A stretch of 64,000 nt of DNA from Anaerolineae bacterium (GTDB taxonomy: Bacteria > Chloroflexota > Anaerolineae > Aggregatilineales > J027), in NCBI GenBank assembly GCA_021463865.1, contig JAJTXY010000005.1, forward strand, positions 124,001 through 188,000. The letters run 5' to 3'. Positions 1 through 9,476 of the stretch are shown here, one piece after another. Within the stretch, counting starts at the first letter, position 1. Each line of letters opens with the position of its first letter. A program made the translations under genes and the position numbers. Below the pieces are notes generated by a model that searched no databases, was not told the DNA's origin, and was given only the letters and a program-made list of their open reading frames with translations.

Positions 1-2622
1 CTGACCAAGAACTTCCATTTTCAGGAGGCCGAGAGCCGCCTGTATGACTGGTGGTGGCAGTCGGGCTATTTTAAACCCGAAATCGCCCCCAAAGATGCCG
101 AGCCGTATGTTATCAGTATGCCGCCACCAAACGTGACCGGAGCACTGCATAACGGCCATGCCATGTTTGTCAGCTTAGAAGACATGATGATTCGTCATGC
201 CCGAATGAAGGGTCGCGCCGCGTTGTGGGTCCCGGGGGCGGATCATGCCGGAATTGCCACACAGTTACAGGTCGAAAAGATGCTGCGGGATGAAGGCAAG
301 AGCCGCGAAGAAGTGGGCCGCGAAGAATTCCTATACCGCACATGGGAATGGAAAGAAAAGTATGGCGGCGAGATTCAAAATCAACTGCGTAAACTCGGCG
401 CATCCTGTGATTGGGATCGTGACCGCTTTACGCTGGATGATGGCCTGTCTGTTGCGGTGCGTGAGGCCTTTGTTCGCCTGTGGGAACAGGGTTTGATTTA
501 CAAGGGCACACGTCTCATCAACTGGTCACCGGGATTGAAAACGGCGGTCAGCGATTTGGAGGTGGAAGACAAAGAAATTGAGGGCAAACTCTATTTCTTT
601 AAATACCCTGTTGAAGGTGGCGAGTATATTCCAGTGGCGACGACCCGCCCCGAAACCATCTTGGGGGATACGGCGGTGTGTGTCCATCCCGAAGACGAAC
701 GCTATCAACGGTTTATCGGCAAGATGGCGTATGTGCCGATGCTGAATCGCTCGATTCCGGTGATCGCCGATGAATACGTCACCCGCGAATTTGGTACGGG
801 GGCACTCAAGGTGACACCGGGCCATGACTTTAACGACTATGAATTGGGTCAAAAACATAGGTTGGAGATTATCAGTATCCTCAATCGTGACGCCAGCCTA
901 AACGAAAATGCTGGCCCCTATGCCGGGATGGATCGGTTTGAGGCGCGTAAAAAGCTGTGGCAGGATATGGAAGCGGCGGGGTTGACCATTGAGACCAAGC
1001 CCTATTCGATGGTCGTCCCCGTTAGTCAGCGGGGCGGAGAGATCATTGAGCCGATGATTTCCGAACAGTGGTTTGTCAAAATTCAGCCGCTGGCCGACAA
1101 AGCGATTGCAGCCGTGCGTGATGGTCGCATCAAGATCGTGCCGGAACATTTTGAGAAGGTCTATTTCCACTGGCTGGAAAACATCCAAGACTGGTGTGTC
1201 AGCCGTCAGTTGTGGTGGGGACACCGTATCCCAGCGTGGACACACCGCGAAACAGGGGAAATCCGTGTGACTCGTGACGGCCCACCGGATGTGTCGGGCA
1301 AGTGGGAACAGGACGAAGACGTGTTGGATACGTGGTTCAGCAGTGGGTTGTGGCCGTTTAGCACGCTCGGCTGGCCCAACAACACGGCGGATTTGCAGCG
1401 GTTCTACCCGACCCATATGATGGAAACGGGCTATGACATCCTGTTTTTCTGGGTGGCCCGTATGATTATGATGGGCTTGTGGTTCACCGATGAACCGCCC
1501 TTTGAGACGGTCTATCTGCATGGCCTCGTGCGCGACGAGCAGGGCCGTAAGATGAGCAAGACCACTGGGAATGTGATTGACCCACTGGAAATCGTGCAGG
1601 AATTTGGTGCGGATGCCTTGCGGTTTACCTTGCTGACAGGCGGCGCCCCCGGCAGTGACATGAATCTGGCGATGAGCCGTATCGAACACAGCCGCAATTT
1701 CGGAAACAAGCTGTGGCAGATTGCCCGGTTCATTCTGAGCAATCTTGAAGACGATCAGCCGCTAGATTTGCCCAAGCCTGCCACGTTAGATCTGCCGAGT
1801 CGCTGGATTCTCAGCCGCTTGACTGAACTGATTCAGAATGTGGATCGGTTATTCGAGGGGCATAATTATGGAGAGGCCGGACGCCAAATTCTTAGCTTTG
1901 TGTGGGACGAATTTGCCGACTGGTATGTGGAAATCAGCAAGGCAGCATTGTATGGTGGTGATCTGGAAGCCAAAGCCAGCACACGTGCTACGCTCCTCTA
2001 CGTGTTGGATACCTGCCTGCGGCTACTGCATCCCTATATGCCATTTATCACGGAGGAAATCTGGCAAGCCATTCCGCACACAGGCAAAGCGTTGATTATC
2101 GCGCAGTGGCCCATCGCCCATACGGAATATGCCGACAGCGCCGCCGAAAACGTGTTGGCGACTATCCAAGAACTGGTCATTGGGATTCGCAATACCCGCC
2201 AGCAATATGACGTTGATCCAGCCAAACGGATCGCGGCGGTCATTGCTCCCGGCTCGATGCGGCAGGTGTTGGAAAATCACAATTATGTCTTTGGGCGGTT
2301 GTGCAATGTCCATGATGTCACAATTGCCGAAGATGGCGCACCTGCACCGGAGAACGCCGCGACGATTGTGGCCGCCGATGTGACGATCTATCTGCCGCTG
2401 GCGGGCATGATTGACCTTGAAAAGGAGCGTCAACGCTTAGAAGATGAACTGGCGAATCTGTTCAAACAAATTGAACGTTCGCAAGGGACGCTGAGCAATG
2501 AAAATTTTGTCAGCCGTGCCAAGCCAGAAGTGGTGCAGCGCGAGCGGGATAAATTAGCAGACTTGTTGGCGAGTCAGGAACGGGTGCAGTCGCGGTTGGA
2601 TGCGCTCAAGAGTACAGCGTAG
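1..2622 (+). CDS. valS: Valyl-tRNA synthetase, 5' end outside window
   Basis: Charges tRNA-Val in the cytoplasm. The frame is open from base 1 (in-frame residues LTKNFHFQEAESRLYDWWW precede the first ATG at 118), so the true start lies upstream and the 118 ATG is internal. Class I signatures are clear: PPPNVTGALHNGH (HIGH motif, about 121-159) and GRKMSKTTGNV (KMSKS motif, about 1543-1575). The CP1 editing domain lies between them, followed by the anticodon-binding helical domain. The Lys/Glu-rich C-terminus (IDLEKERQRLEDEL onward) is the coiled-coil arm usual in ValRS. About 873 codons are visible, so only a few N-terminal residues are missing. An intrinsic terminator follows directly. Confidence 0.97.
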   Translation: MTKNFHFQEAESRLYDWWWQSGYFKPEIAPKDAEPYVISMPPPNVTGALHNGHAMFVSLEDMMIRHARMKGRAALWVPGADHAGIATQLQVEKMLRDEGKSREEVGREEFLYRTWEWKEKYGGEIQNQLRKLGASCDWDRDRFTLDDGLSVAVREAFVRLWEQGLIYKGTRLINWSPGLKTAVSDLEVEDKEIEGKLYFFKYPVEGGEYIPVATTRPETILGDTAVCVHPEDERYQRFIGKMAYVPMLNRSIPVIADEYVTREFGTGALKVTPGHDFNDYELGQKHRLEIISILNRDASLNENAGPYAGMDRFEARKKLWQDMEAAGLTIETKPYSMVVPVSQRGGEIIEPMISEQWFVKIQPLADKAIAAVRDGRIKIVPEHFEKVYFHWLENIQDWCVSRQLWWGHRIPAWTHRETGEIRVTRDGPPDVSGKWEQDEDVLDTWFSSGLWPFSTLGWPNNTADLQRFYPTHMMETGYDILFFWVARMIMMGLWFTDEPPFETVYLHGLVRDEQGRKMSKTTGNVIDPLEIVQEFGADALRFTLLTGGAPGSDMNLAMSRIEHSRNFGNKLWQIARFILSNLEDDQPLDLPKPATLDLPSRWILSRLTELIQNVDRLFEGHNYGEAGRQILSFVWDEFADWYVEISKAALYGGDLEAKASTRATLLYVLDTCLRLLHPYMPFITEEIWQAIPHTGKALIIAQWPIAHTEYADSAAENVLATIQELVIGIRNTRQQYDVDPAKRIAAVIAPGSMRQVLENHNYVFGRLCNVHDVTIAEDGAPAPENAATIVAADVTIYLPLAGMIDLEKERQRLEDELANLFKQIERSQGTLSNENFVSRAKPEVVQRERDKLADLLASQERVQSRLDALKSTA

Positions 2623-2649
2623 GGCTGAGGTTTAGGGATAAGTTTGAGA

Positions 2650-2680
2650 GGGGCGGTTCAAGGCGAACCGTCCCTTTTTT
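2650..2680 (+). terminator. Rho-independent terminator after valS
   Basis: The arm GGGGCGGTTC (2650-2659) pairs with GAACCGTCCC (2665-2674), including one G-U pair, around a 5-base loop. Six T follow (2675-2680). The hairpin sits between the convergent ends of valS and the small HEAT-like gene. Confidence 0.9.
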
Positions 2681-2921
2681 AGACCGCACCTTCGTTTCCG
2701 CTTTTCGTTGCAAAAAAGATGGTTCGCCCTGCGCGATGGGCGGCTTCTTTGACATTTGGATCGGTGGCGGATTTATATACAGCCTCCAATGCCGGAAGGG
2801 CGCGTTCGGCCTTTGCACCAAATTTAAGCAATTCTTCAATGGTTCTTAACAAAACTTCAGCTTGTCTATCTTTTAGGCGTGAGATATGAAAATCTATCAT
2901 TTTATCTTCAGAGCTTGCCAC
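2679..2921 (-). CDS. Small HEAT-repeat-like protein
   Basis: An 80-residue all-helical protein with no signal peptide or membrane segment. The pattern of hydrophobic pairs (LLRTIEELLKFG, ALPALEAVYKSA, VKEAAHRAGRTI) resembles one or two HEAT-like repeats, so a protein-protein contact role is possible, but I do not recognise a specific family. The start taken is a GTG at 2919-2921 preceded by AGGACGG about 8-12 bases upstream. An alternative ATG at 2898-2900 would remove seven residues. It converges on valS, and its stop codon lies at the end of the valS terminator T-run. Confidence 0.6.
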   Translation of the reverse strand: MASSEDKMIDFHISRLKDRQAEVLLRTIEELLKFGAKAERALPALEAVYKSATDPNVKEAAHRAGRTIFFATKSGNEGAV

Positions 2922-3016
2922 AATTCACCGTCCTGTGGAAATGCTTTGAACCCACTATTTGGAAATGGTTTCGTTTACACTATTGACAAGTATAGCAGGA
3001 TTTTTTGGAGAGTCGC

Positions 3017-3022
3017 TATAAT
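3017..3022 (+). promoter_or_regulatory. Candidate -10 box (TATAAT)
   Basis: A perfect TATAAT lies about 110 bases upstream of the nucleotidyltransferase start, in the AT-rich gap between divergent genes. No good -35 hexamer sits 16-18 bases upstream; a TTGACA at 2983-2988 is too far away. Confidence 0.35.
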
Positions 3023-3132
3023 CTAGGTTTGAATTTGTGGATATTTTCATAATTTCTCAATTCAATTGGCTAACGCTATTAGATTATTGGCAGTGCCAGA
3101 CAACAATCTACAGACTTGTGAGGATGGGTGGG

Positions 3133-4098
3133 ATGATTCAACAAGCGGTGATTTTGGCGGCGGGGCGCGGTTCACGGCTTCAGACACTTTCCAAAGATGT
3201 TAGCAAAGCCATGCTACCCGTTTTGGGGAAACCGATCATGGTACGGGTGATGGATCGGTGCTTGGAGGCTGGTATTAAGCGGTTTGTCGTGGTGATTGGG
3301 GAGCAGGAAGGGGGGTTGGCATCCTATCTCAGCCATTCGTGGTATCCGCATACCGAAGTCAAATATGTGCTGCAAATTACCCCGACTGGCTCGGCAGATG
3401 CGTTGGCGCTGGCGGGCAAACAAATTGAAGGCGATTTTCTGGTCTTGGCGGCGGATACCCTGCCTTTACCCGATCACATCCCGGCCCTCATCAAGCGATT
3501 TAACGACACCAAAGCGGATATGGTCATCAGCGTGACCACCGCACCCGCCGCTGAAATTCAACAATCCGCCGAGGCAATCCTTGATGGAGATTGGGTGACG
3601 CACATGGTCGAAAAACCTGAAACCCCCACCGGAAATCAATTGGCGTTTATGGTGTATGCCGCTAAGAAAGAATTTTTGAATCACCTCTCCAAAGTGACTT
3701 TTTCCAACCGAGGTGAAAAAGAATTGGTCAGTGGTATTCAGCAGTGGATTGATTCAGGCGGCAAGGTGGCCTATCAATCGGCCCCTCAGCGCTACCATTT
3801 TATGAAGGATACCGACCTCTATAAAATCAGTCGTGCCTATTTGGACGAGGGCCGCGATGCCCATATTCTCAGTGAACTGCCCGGCTCGGTGACGATAATC
3901 CCGCCCATACGCATTGACCCCGGTGTGGTGGTTGGGCAGAAAGCCAAGATTGGCCCCTATGTCTATCTGGAAAGCGGCAGTTCAGTGGGTGAGGGCGCGA
4001 CGGTGGTGGAATCGCTCGTGCTGCGAAACTCGGTCATTCCTAAGGGCGAGGTCTGTAAGCGGCAGATTATCAGCCGTACCAATCGGATATCCATTTAA
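3133..4098 (+). CDS. Sugar-phosphate nucleotidyltransferase
   Basis: Probably transfers a nucleotidyl group to a sugar-1-phosphate to make an NDP-sugar for glycan synthesis. The N-terminal Rossmann-like domain starts with AVILAAGRGSRL, the GxGxRL signature of the family. It continues with SKAMLPVLGKPI, a variant of the usual PKP(M/L)LP(V/I) motif. The last ~70 residues (GVVVGQKAKIGPYVYLESG) have hexapeptide spacing of a left-handed beta-helix, as in bifunctional or GlmU-like enzymes. I chose the ATG at 3133 because GAGG lies about 10 bases upstream; an ATG at 3124 is too close to it. This gives 321 residues. The sugar and nucleotide specificity cannot be read from the sequence. Confidence 0.85.
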   Translation: MIQQAVILAAGRGSRLQTLSKDVSKAMLPVLGKPIMVRVMDRCLEAGIKRFVVVIGEQEGGLASYLSHSWYPHTEVKYVLQITPTGSADALALAGKQIEGDFLVLAADTLPLPDHIPALIKRFNDTKADMVISVTTAPAAEIQQSAEAILDGDWVTHMVEKPETPTGNQLAFMVYAAKKEFLNHLSKVTFSNRGEKELVSGIQQWIDSGGKVAYQSAPQRYHFMKDTDLYKISRAYLDEGRDAHILSELPGSVTIIPPIRIDPGVVVGQKAKIGPYVYLESGSSVGEGATVVESLVLRNSVIPKGEVCKRQIISRTNRISI

Positions 4099-4131
4099 TC
4101 GTAGAAAACCAGTTTTAAGAGAGCGGCTACA

Positions 4132-4728
4132 ATGTCTATCAATCGGGAACAGGCATGGAATATCGTCACGGAATTTGTGCAGTCGGAGAGCCTACGCAAC
4201 CATATGCGCTCAGTCGAGGCGGCCATGCGAGTCTATGCCGAGAAATTTGGCGAAGACGCGGAGACATGGGGGGTGGTGGGCCTGCTGCATGATTTTGATT
4301 GGGAGATTCACCCCGATTTGGAGCGTCACCCTATCGCGGGGGCGCCGATTTTACGTGAGCGGGGTGTGCCGGAAGATGTTATTAGGTCTATTTTAAGCCA
4401 TGCCGATGAGTTAAAAATCCCGCGTGAGAGCCTGCGCGATAAAACCCTGTACGCGGTGGATGAATTGACGGGGTTGATTACAGCGGCGGCGTTGGTGCGT
4501 CCTTCAAAAGATATTCGGGATGTCGAGGTGAGTTCGATCAAAAAGAAGTGGAAGGATCGCGCTTTTGCAGCTGGGGTCAACCGCGAGGATGTTGAGCATG
4601 GCACGGCTGACTTGGGTGTAGATTTGTGGGGCGAACATGTGCCGACTGTCTTGAAAGCGATGCAGGCGATTGCCGGGGACTTGGGTTTGGATGGACGCCT
4701 AGCCAAACCCGTCGAACCAGCAAACTAA
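4132..4728 (+). CDS. HD-domain (HDIG-type) phosphohydrolase-like protein
   Basis: A 198-residue soluble protein of the HD superfamily of metal-dependent phosphohydrolases. The expected ligands are visible: His24 (LRNHMRSVE), His53-Asp54 (GLLHDFDWE), His66 (RHPIAG) and His90 (SHADEL). It matches the HDIG group often annotated 'HD domain-containing protein', whose substrate is generally unknown. It begins 33 bases after the nucleotidyltransferase, so co-transcription is plausible. No fused regulatory domain is present. Confidence 0.85.
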   Translation: MSINREQAWNIVTEFVQSESLRNHMRSVEAAMRVYAEKFGEDAETWGVVGLLHDFDWEIHPDLERHPIAGAPILRERGVPEDVIRSILSHADELKIPRESLRDKTLYAVDELTGLITAAALVRPSKDIRDVEVSSIKKKWKDRAFAAGVNREDVEHGTADLGVDLWGEHVPTVLKAMQAIAGDLGLDGRLAKPVEPAN

Positions 4729-4802
4729 TAATTCGCCAAGTCGGTAGAAATGGGTAAAATCGGGGAGTATTCATTTTTTGAACTTATCTAAAGACTGTCG
4801 CT

Positions 4803-5753
4803 ATGCACCTACGTCAACAATATGATGCCCACCGCGAGTCATTGAAGTCGGTATTGGGAGCGCCGCCAGACGAGGCCCCCCTCATTCCGCAAACGCTACA
4901 AGTCGAGATTTTAGATGGCTATCGGCGGGAAAAAGTTCGCTATCAGGTCACGACCAATCAGTGGGCGTATGCCTATGTTTTGATTCCGCAGGGGACACCT
5001 CCTTTTCCGGCGGTGATTTGTCATCATCGGCATAACCGTGAATGGGCCATCGGCAAGAGTGAAATTGTGGGTATCAAAGGGGATCCAAACGAGGCGATTG
5101 GCGTTGATTTGGTCAAACGCGGCTATATGATTCTCGCGCCGGATGCAATTGCTTTTGAGGAGCGATGTCCCAAAGAAATTGATCACAACGATGCGCTGGC
5201 AGCCTATGAAAATAACTTCCGCGAACTAGCGGTGCGGCTGTTACGTGGTGAGACGCTGTTGAAAAAAGTGATCTGGGACGCCACGCGCAGCATGGATTAC
5301 CTGATGACCCGTGAGGAAGTAGATAGAAAACGGGTGGGGTATATGGGGCACGGCTATGGCGCGAAAATGGCGATGTGGACAGCCGCGATGGATGAGCGGG
5401 TTGCGGTTGGGGTGGCGCATGGCAGTGTTGGAAGTATGCACCGTGCCCTCAAAATGGGACATATGGTGCAGTTTGAATTCGCTGTGCCACGTTTACTGCA
5501 AGTGGCGGATTATGACCGGATTTTGACCCTGATCGCCCCGCGTCCGTTTTTGCTTTCTGCCAGCAAAGATGACCCAGACAGCACCGACGTAGTGGAGGTG
5601 TTTGAAAAAGCGGAACGGGCCTATGCTCGAATGGGAGCCAGCAGTCGTTTGACTTTGTATCATTACAATCCCCGCGACGGAGACGGTTGGTTTACTTTGC
5701 AATCGCGGCATCGAGCTTATGATTGGCTAGATAATTGGCTGAAGCCGTACTGA
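4803..5753 (+). CDS. Alpha/beta-hydrolase-fold protein lacking the nucleophile Ser
   Basis: A 316-residue protein with the layout of the dienelactone hydrolase / Abhydrolase_7 group: a strand and oxyanion region (FPAVICHHRHN), the nucleophile elbow, a late acidic loop (SASKDDPDS) and a C-terminal His before AYDWLDNWL. The elbow that should read GHSxGG reads GHGYGA (residues 182-187), so the catalytic Ser at position 184 is Gly. It has no signal peptide, so it is cytosolic. The acid and His303 are retained. It may be a non-catalytic member or one using a different mechanism. The frame is intact, so it does not look like a pseudogene. Confidence 0.75.
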   Translation: MHLRQQYDAHRESLKSVLGAPPDEAPLIPQTLQVEILDGYRREKVRYQVTTNQWAYAYVLIPQGTPPFPAVICHHRHNREWAIGKSEIVGIKGDPNEAIGVDLVKRGYMILAPDAIAFEERCPKEIDHNDALAAYENNFRELAVRLLRGETLLKKVIWDATRSMDYLMTREEVDRKRVGYMGHGYGAKMAMWTAAMDERVAVGVAHGSVGSMHRALKMGHMVQFEFAVPRLLQVADYDRILTLIAPRPFLLSASKDDPDSTDVVEVFEKAERAYARMGASSRLTLYHYNPRDGDGWFTLQSRHRAYDWLDNWLKPY

Positions 5754-5841
5754 GCCGAACGCTTGATAGTTAAGCCATCTGAGATAAGCATCTATTTACC
5801 CACGTTCATATAATGTTCACCTGACGACGGCGGAACAGCCA

Positions 5842-5871
5842 TTGTATTGGGTTTTGTCGGACTGCTATAAT
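5842..5871 (+). promoter_or_regulatory. Sigma-70-type promoter with extended -10
   Basis: TTGTAT (5842-5847) and an extended -10, TGCTATAAT (5863-5871), are separated by 18 bases. The expected transcription start is near 5878, about 30 bases before the LysM gene at 5909. Confidence 0.6.
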
Positions 5872-5908
5872 CCCCGCCTTGATTAACTTTGAAACTGATT
5901 GAACACGC

Positions 5909-7297
5909 ATGGCAAGCACACGAAATAATCAGCGTTGCCCAAATTGTGGGGCGAACAATCCGGGAAATGTGGCGGAATGTCTCATTTGCGGTACTTTGCT
6001 CTCTTCACGCAAAGCTGCTACGGCAGCCGCTGCCCCTGAAGGCAAAAAGGTCAACTTTAAAGTGACCTATGATCCGGATGAGGGCGAAGATGATTTGATG
6101 GTGCGGGGGATATGGAACTCCCCCATAGCGACGATTATTGGCCTGCTGCTGTGCCTATTGGCGACAGGTGGGGCGATTGTGGCAGGGGTGATGTTTATCC
6201 CTGATGATGAAAAAAACGAAACACCCCGCGTTGAAGTAATGGCCTCTGGAACGGTGTTTACAGGCACACCCGAAAACTCTCCAACGCCCGCGCCAACCGC
6301 CTTACCAACTAACACACGGCCCGCGCCGCCGCTTTTGCCGACGATTACCGTAACTGCATCCAATACCCCAGAGCCGACGCCGTGTACCAAAATTGCCGCA
6401 GCGGGGGATACGCTGTATGGACTGGCGCAGGAATGTGGACACCGCCATTTTGTGATAGTGCAAGTCATCTTGACACTGAATCCGCAAGTTGAATGCGAAA
6501 ACTGCTTGGCACAGGGGGATACAGTGATCATTCCTTGGCCCACCGCAACGACTGACCCAAACGCGGATACGGGGGTGCTGCCTGCTGGCGAAAGCGATAA
6601 CTCAACCGGGGATGTGCTGGCAGTAGCGCAAGACTCCGGCGGGGAAGCGGCATCCAACGAATTTGGCACACCCGATGCGCTGGCGACGTTGTATGTCGAA
6701 CCGACGCTGCGTCCGGGCTTGGCTTGGCATACCATCCAACAAGATGAGACACTATATACGATTATCAGTATTTACAATGCCGATGCCAAAGTGATTGCCG
6801 ATTTGAACCCCGAAATTGAATTTTTGCAATGCGATTATGGCGAAAAATTCGGCGGGCCAAACTGCTCGGTGTTTTTCTCGATAGGGCAGCGGATTCGTGT
6901 GCCGGTGCCGCCGCCAACCGCTACGTTATCCCCAACACCGTCGGGCAGCGAAACCCCAACACCAACTATTACCCCAACGTTTAATGCGCCGCAGCCGTAT
7001 CAACCGCTTGAAGATGCGATTTTTGATGGTGACAGCTTAGTGACACTGCGTTGGACGGCGACAGGCACGCTGGACATCAATGAAAATTACCTTATCACGG
7101 TGACGAACCTTGATACTGAAGACATTTTTCGCGCCCGAACCCGCGACCAATTTCTGATTTTGCCGGAAGATTGGAAACCGGGAGGGAGCAAAGTCCAAGA
7201 TTTTGAATGGGTTGTTGAGATTGCTGTTCTTGATGGTGACGAGATCGTTTCTACGCGCCAACCCACTGCGCCACGTCATTTTTCGTGGGGCGGCTGA
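5909..7297 (+). CDS. Membrane-anchored protein with zinc ribbon and two LysM domains
   Basis: A 462-residue envelope protein. The N-terminus carries a zinc ribbon (Cys10/Cys13 and Cys24/Cys27). One membrane helix follows (about residues 73-97), then a Thr/Pro-rich linker. LysM 1 is about 157-210 (AAAGDTLYGLAQECG, then VIIPWP), with extra cysteines that may form disulfides. LysM 2 is about 275-336 (TIQQDETLYTIIS). A second Pro/Thr linker leads to a beta-sandwich-like C-terminal domain (about 365-462). LysM binds GlcNAc-containing glycans such as peptidoglycan, so the outside part probably grips the wall while the ribbon stays in the cytoplasm. The C-terminal domain resembles that of the next gene, indicating duplication. 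Confidence 0.8.
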   Translation: MASTRNNQRCPNCGANNPGNVAECLICGTLLSSRKAATAAAAPEGKKVNFKVTYDPDEGEDDLMVRGIWNSPIATIIGLLLCLLATGGAIVAGVMFIPDDEKNETPRVEVMASGTVFTGTPENSPTPAPTALPTNTRPAPPLLPTITVTASNTPEPTPCTKIAAAGDTLYGLAQECGHRHFVIVQVILTLNPQVECENCLAQGDTVIIPWPTATTDPNADTGVLPAGESDNSTGDVLAVAQDSGGEAASNEFGTPDALATLYVEPTLRPGLAWHTIQQDETLYTIISIYNADAKVIADLNPEIEFLQCDYGEKFGGPNCSVFFSIGQRIRVPVPPPTATLSPTPSGSETPTPTITPTFNAPQPYQPLEDAIFDGDSLVTLRWTATGTLDINENYLITVTNLDTEDIFRARTRDQFLILPEDWKPGGSKVQDFEWVVEIAVLDGDEIVSTRQPTAPRHFSWGG

Positions 7298-7397
7298 GGC
7301 AAAGACTGATGTTATATGACACGGGGCTAAAGCCGCCGTGCTGAATTTAAACTTAAGGCAGAGCAACCCCTATAAGGTTTCTGCTAGAAGGATGCTT

Positions 7398-8498
7398 ATG
7401 CGGAAAAGATTATGGATGCTGCTTCCGGTGCTACTGCTGGCGGCCTGTGGCAAGAATGAAGAACCTAAAGCGACCAATACACCCCCTGCGCCGACGCAAC
7501 CACCAACTGTCGAAATTGTCATGGCTCCATCCAATACACCGGGTGGGCCAACGCTGACACCTTCACCGACCTTTCCGGCGACGGCAACACCCCATCCGAC
7601 GGATTTGCCACCTGCCGCGCAACCAACGGCGACCATTACGCCCCCGCCGCCACCTTATATCACGACTATTGCAGCGGGGGATACCTGCGGGAGTATTGCG
7701 GTGCGGTTTGGGCTGGATGTGGTGAGCGGCGCACGCGCGATTATTGAAGCCAATGGCCTGAACAGTCGCTGCACCAATTTGCCTTCGGTGGGGGCGCAGA
7801 TTATTGTGCCACGCCCGACTTTGATGCCTACCCAGCCGGGGTTAGACTTGACGCAAACACAAATCGCAACTTTACTACCAACGGCTTTGCGGCATGTGAC
7901 ACCGTATGCCATCTATGAATACTGCCCCCAAGAAGACGATACACTGACCAGCATCGCACTCAACAGCGGGACTACGAATCAGCGTATCTGTGAACTCAAT
8001 CCGCTGCCAGATGGGATTGATTGCAGTGGATGTGATTTTAGTGAATCAGCGGTTGGGTATTGTCCAGTGCCGCCAATTATCAGCCCATTCAACTGCCTGA
8101 ATGTCCCCGGCCCAACACAAACCCCCACCCCGACAGCGACCTTAAGTGGATCGGAAACGCCAACCGCCTTGCCAACGTATGTACCGCCGCGTCCCCTCTA
8201 TCCGCAAGATGGGGCGACGCTCACTGGGCCAATTCTGCTGAGTTGGTTGTCGGTTGGCGAATTAAATCCGGGTGAGGCCTATGTGGTATCACTGGCCGAT
8301 GAAACAAGCGGACAGCCATTTTACATCACGACGCGCCAAACCAGTGCCGCTATTCCCTCCATTTGGCAGCCCGCCGCCGGACAAACCCGTAATATCGTGT
8401 GGTCGCTGCAAGTGGCTGTGAGAGACCCGAATACTGGAATGTATGTCCCAGTATCCGGACGGTCAATTAATGCGCGATTTGTGTGGCAGGGTGAATAG
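7398..8498 (+). CDS. LysM lipoprotein
   Basis: A 366-residue lipoprotein. The signal peptide ends in a lipobox (LLLAAC, Cys17) and is followed by a Pro/Thr-rich linker, two LysM-like modules (TIAAGDTCGSIAVRFG and a more divergent, Cys-rich one from YCPQEDDTLTSIAL) and a C-terminal beta-rich domain (PRPLYPQDGATL to the end). The start at 7398 has AGAAGG six bases upstream; the frame stays open further upstream but has no better site. Domain order and C-terminal domain match the preceding gene, so the two are probably tandem paralogues with different anchors (membrane helix versus lipid). It converges on the aldo-keto reductase with a 9-base gap. Confidence 0.8.
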   Translation: MRKRLWMLLPVLLLAACGKNEEPKATNTPPAPTQPPTVEIVMAPSNTPGGPTLTPSPTFPATATPHPTDLPPAAQPTATITPPPPPYITTIAAGDTCGSIAVRFGLDVVSGARAIIEANGLNSRCTNLPSVGAQIIVPRPTLMPTQPGLDLTQTQIATLLPTALRHVTPYAIYEYCPQEDDTLTSIALNSGTTNQRICELNPLPDGIDCSGCDFSESAVGYCPVPPIISPFNCLNVPGPTQTPTPTATLSGSETPTALPTYVPPRPLYPQDGATLTGPILLSWLSVGELNPGEAYVVSLADETSGQPFYITTRQTSAAIPSIWQPAAGQTRNIVWSLQVAVRDPNTGMYVPVSGRSINARFVWQGE

Positions 8499-8507
8499 AT
8501 CGGTAGT

Positions 8508-9476
8508 TTAGCTCCACACCGGGAAGCGATCCCCCACAACGGCACCCTTAGGTAGAGCCGAATCAATCAGAGCCAATTCGTCGGCGGTCAGATGGACAGC
8601 CATCGCGCCGACGTTTTCTTCTAGATAGGTGCGGCGTTTGGTGCCGGGGATGGGAATAATATCCTCGCCTTGAGCCAAGACCCATGCAAGGGCCAATTGA
8701 GCCGGGGTGCAGCCTTTTTCGGCGGCCAAGTCTTCCAACTGAGCCACCAATGCTGCATTCTTATCCCAATTTTCGCCTTGAAAACGCGGGATGCGATGAC
8801 GGGCATCATTCTGTTCGAGGTCGTCAGTTTTCTTGATCTTGCCAGTCAAGACCCCACGCCCCAGCGAGCTAAAGGGTACAAACCCAATGCCCAATTCACG
8901 ACACAGAGGCAAAATTTCGTTTTCGACATCACGGCTAAATAGTGAATATTCGGATTGCAAAGCCGCAATGGGATGAACAGCGACGGCACGGCGAATTTGT
9001 TCGGCATTGGCTTCTGAGAGGCCGAGGAAACGCACCTTGCCTGCTTTGACCAATTCAGCCATCGCCCCGACGGTTTCTTCGATAGGGGTGTCGGGGTCAA
9101 CGCGGTGCTGATAGTAGAGGTCAATCACCTCGACCTTGAGACGGCGCAAGCTGGCTTCTACCGCAGATCGGACATATTCGGGTTTGCCACTGATGCTGCG
9201 ACTGTTCATGCCTTTTTCGCGCACGATGCCAAACTTGGTGGCTAGGAACACCTCATCGCGGCGGCCTTGAATGGCACGTCCAACCAATTCTTCATTATGA
9301 CCGATGCCATACATATCAGCGGTGTCGAGGAAGGTGACGCCTAGATCAAGAGCGCGATGAATGGTGGCGATGGATTCGGCTTCATCGGCTGTTCCATAGA
9401 ACTCGGACATGCCCATGCAGCCCAAACCGAGGGCGGCGATTTTGACTCCACTATGACCCAACGGACGTTGATTCAT
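8508..9476 (-). CDS. Aldo/keto reductase
   Basis: NADPH-dependent carbonyl reductase of the (beta/alpha)8 AKR superfamily, cytosolic, 322 residues. The catalytic tetrad is visible: Asp51 and Tyr56 (DTADMYG), Lys81 (LATKFG) and His124 (YYQHRVD). The late [19 protein letters not shown] region is the cofactor-binding segment typical of the general-stress/aldehyde AKR subgroup. It is translated from within the end of the merR gene (26-base overlap) with a strong AGGAGG site. Coupling to a MerR regulator suggests induction by an aldehyde or electrophile, which this enzyme would detoxify. Confidence 0.92.
   Translation of the reverse strand: MNQRPLGHSGVKIAALGLGCMGMSEFYGTADEAESIATIHRALDLGVTFLDTADMYGIGHNEELVGRAIQGRRDEVFLATKFGIVREKGMNSRSISGKPEYVRSAVEASLRRLKVEVIDLYYQHRVDPDTPIEETVGAMAELVKAGKVRFLGLSEANAEQIRRAVAVHPIAALQSEYSLFSRDVENEILPLCRELGIGFVPFSSLGRGVLTGKIKKTDDLEQNDARHRIPRFQGENWDKNAALVAQLEDLAAEKGCTPAQLALAWVLAQGEDIIPIPGTKRRTYLEENVGAMAVHLTADELALIDSALPKGAVVGDRFPVWS

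Noticed and set aside
118-120. ATG at 118 as the valS start
   Set aside because: The frame is open to base 1 with typical ValRS sequence before it, and the HIGH motif would be too close to the N-terminus.
898-1689. A 263-codon open frame opposite valS
   Set aside because: It lies fully antisense to a certain gene, has no domain pattern, and is a codon-bias shadow.
2983-3022. TTGACA and TATAAT as one promoter
   Set aside because: The two hexamers are 28 bases apart, too far for a sigma-70 promoter.
6067-6735. A 222-codon open frame opposite the first LysM gene
   Set aside because: Low-complexity antisense of the Pro/Thr-rich linker; no start signals or motifs.
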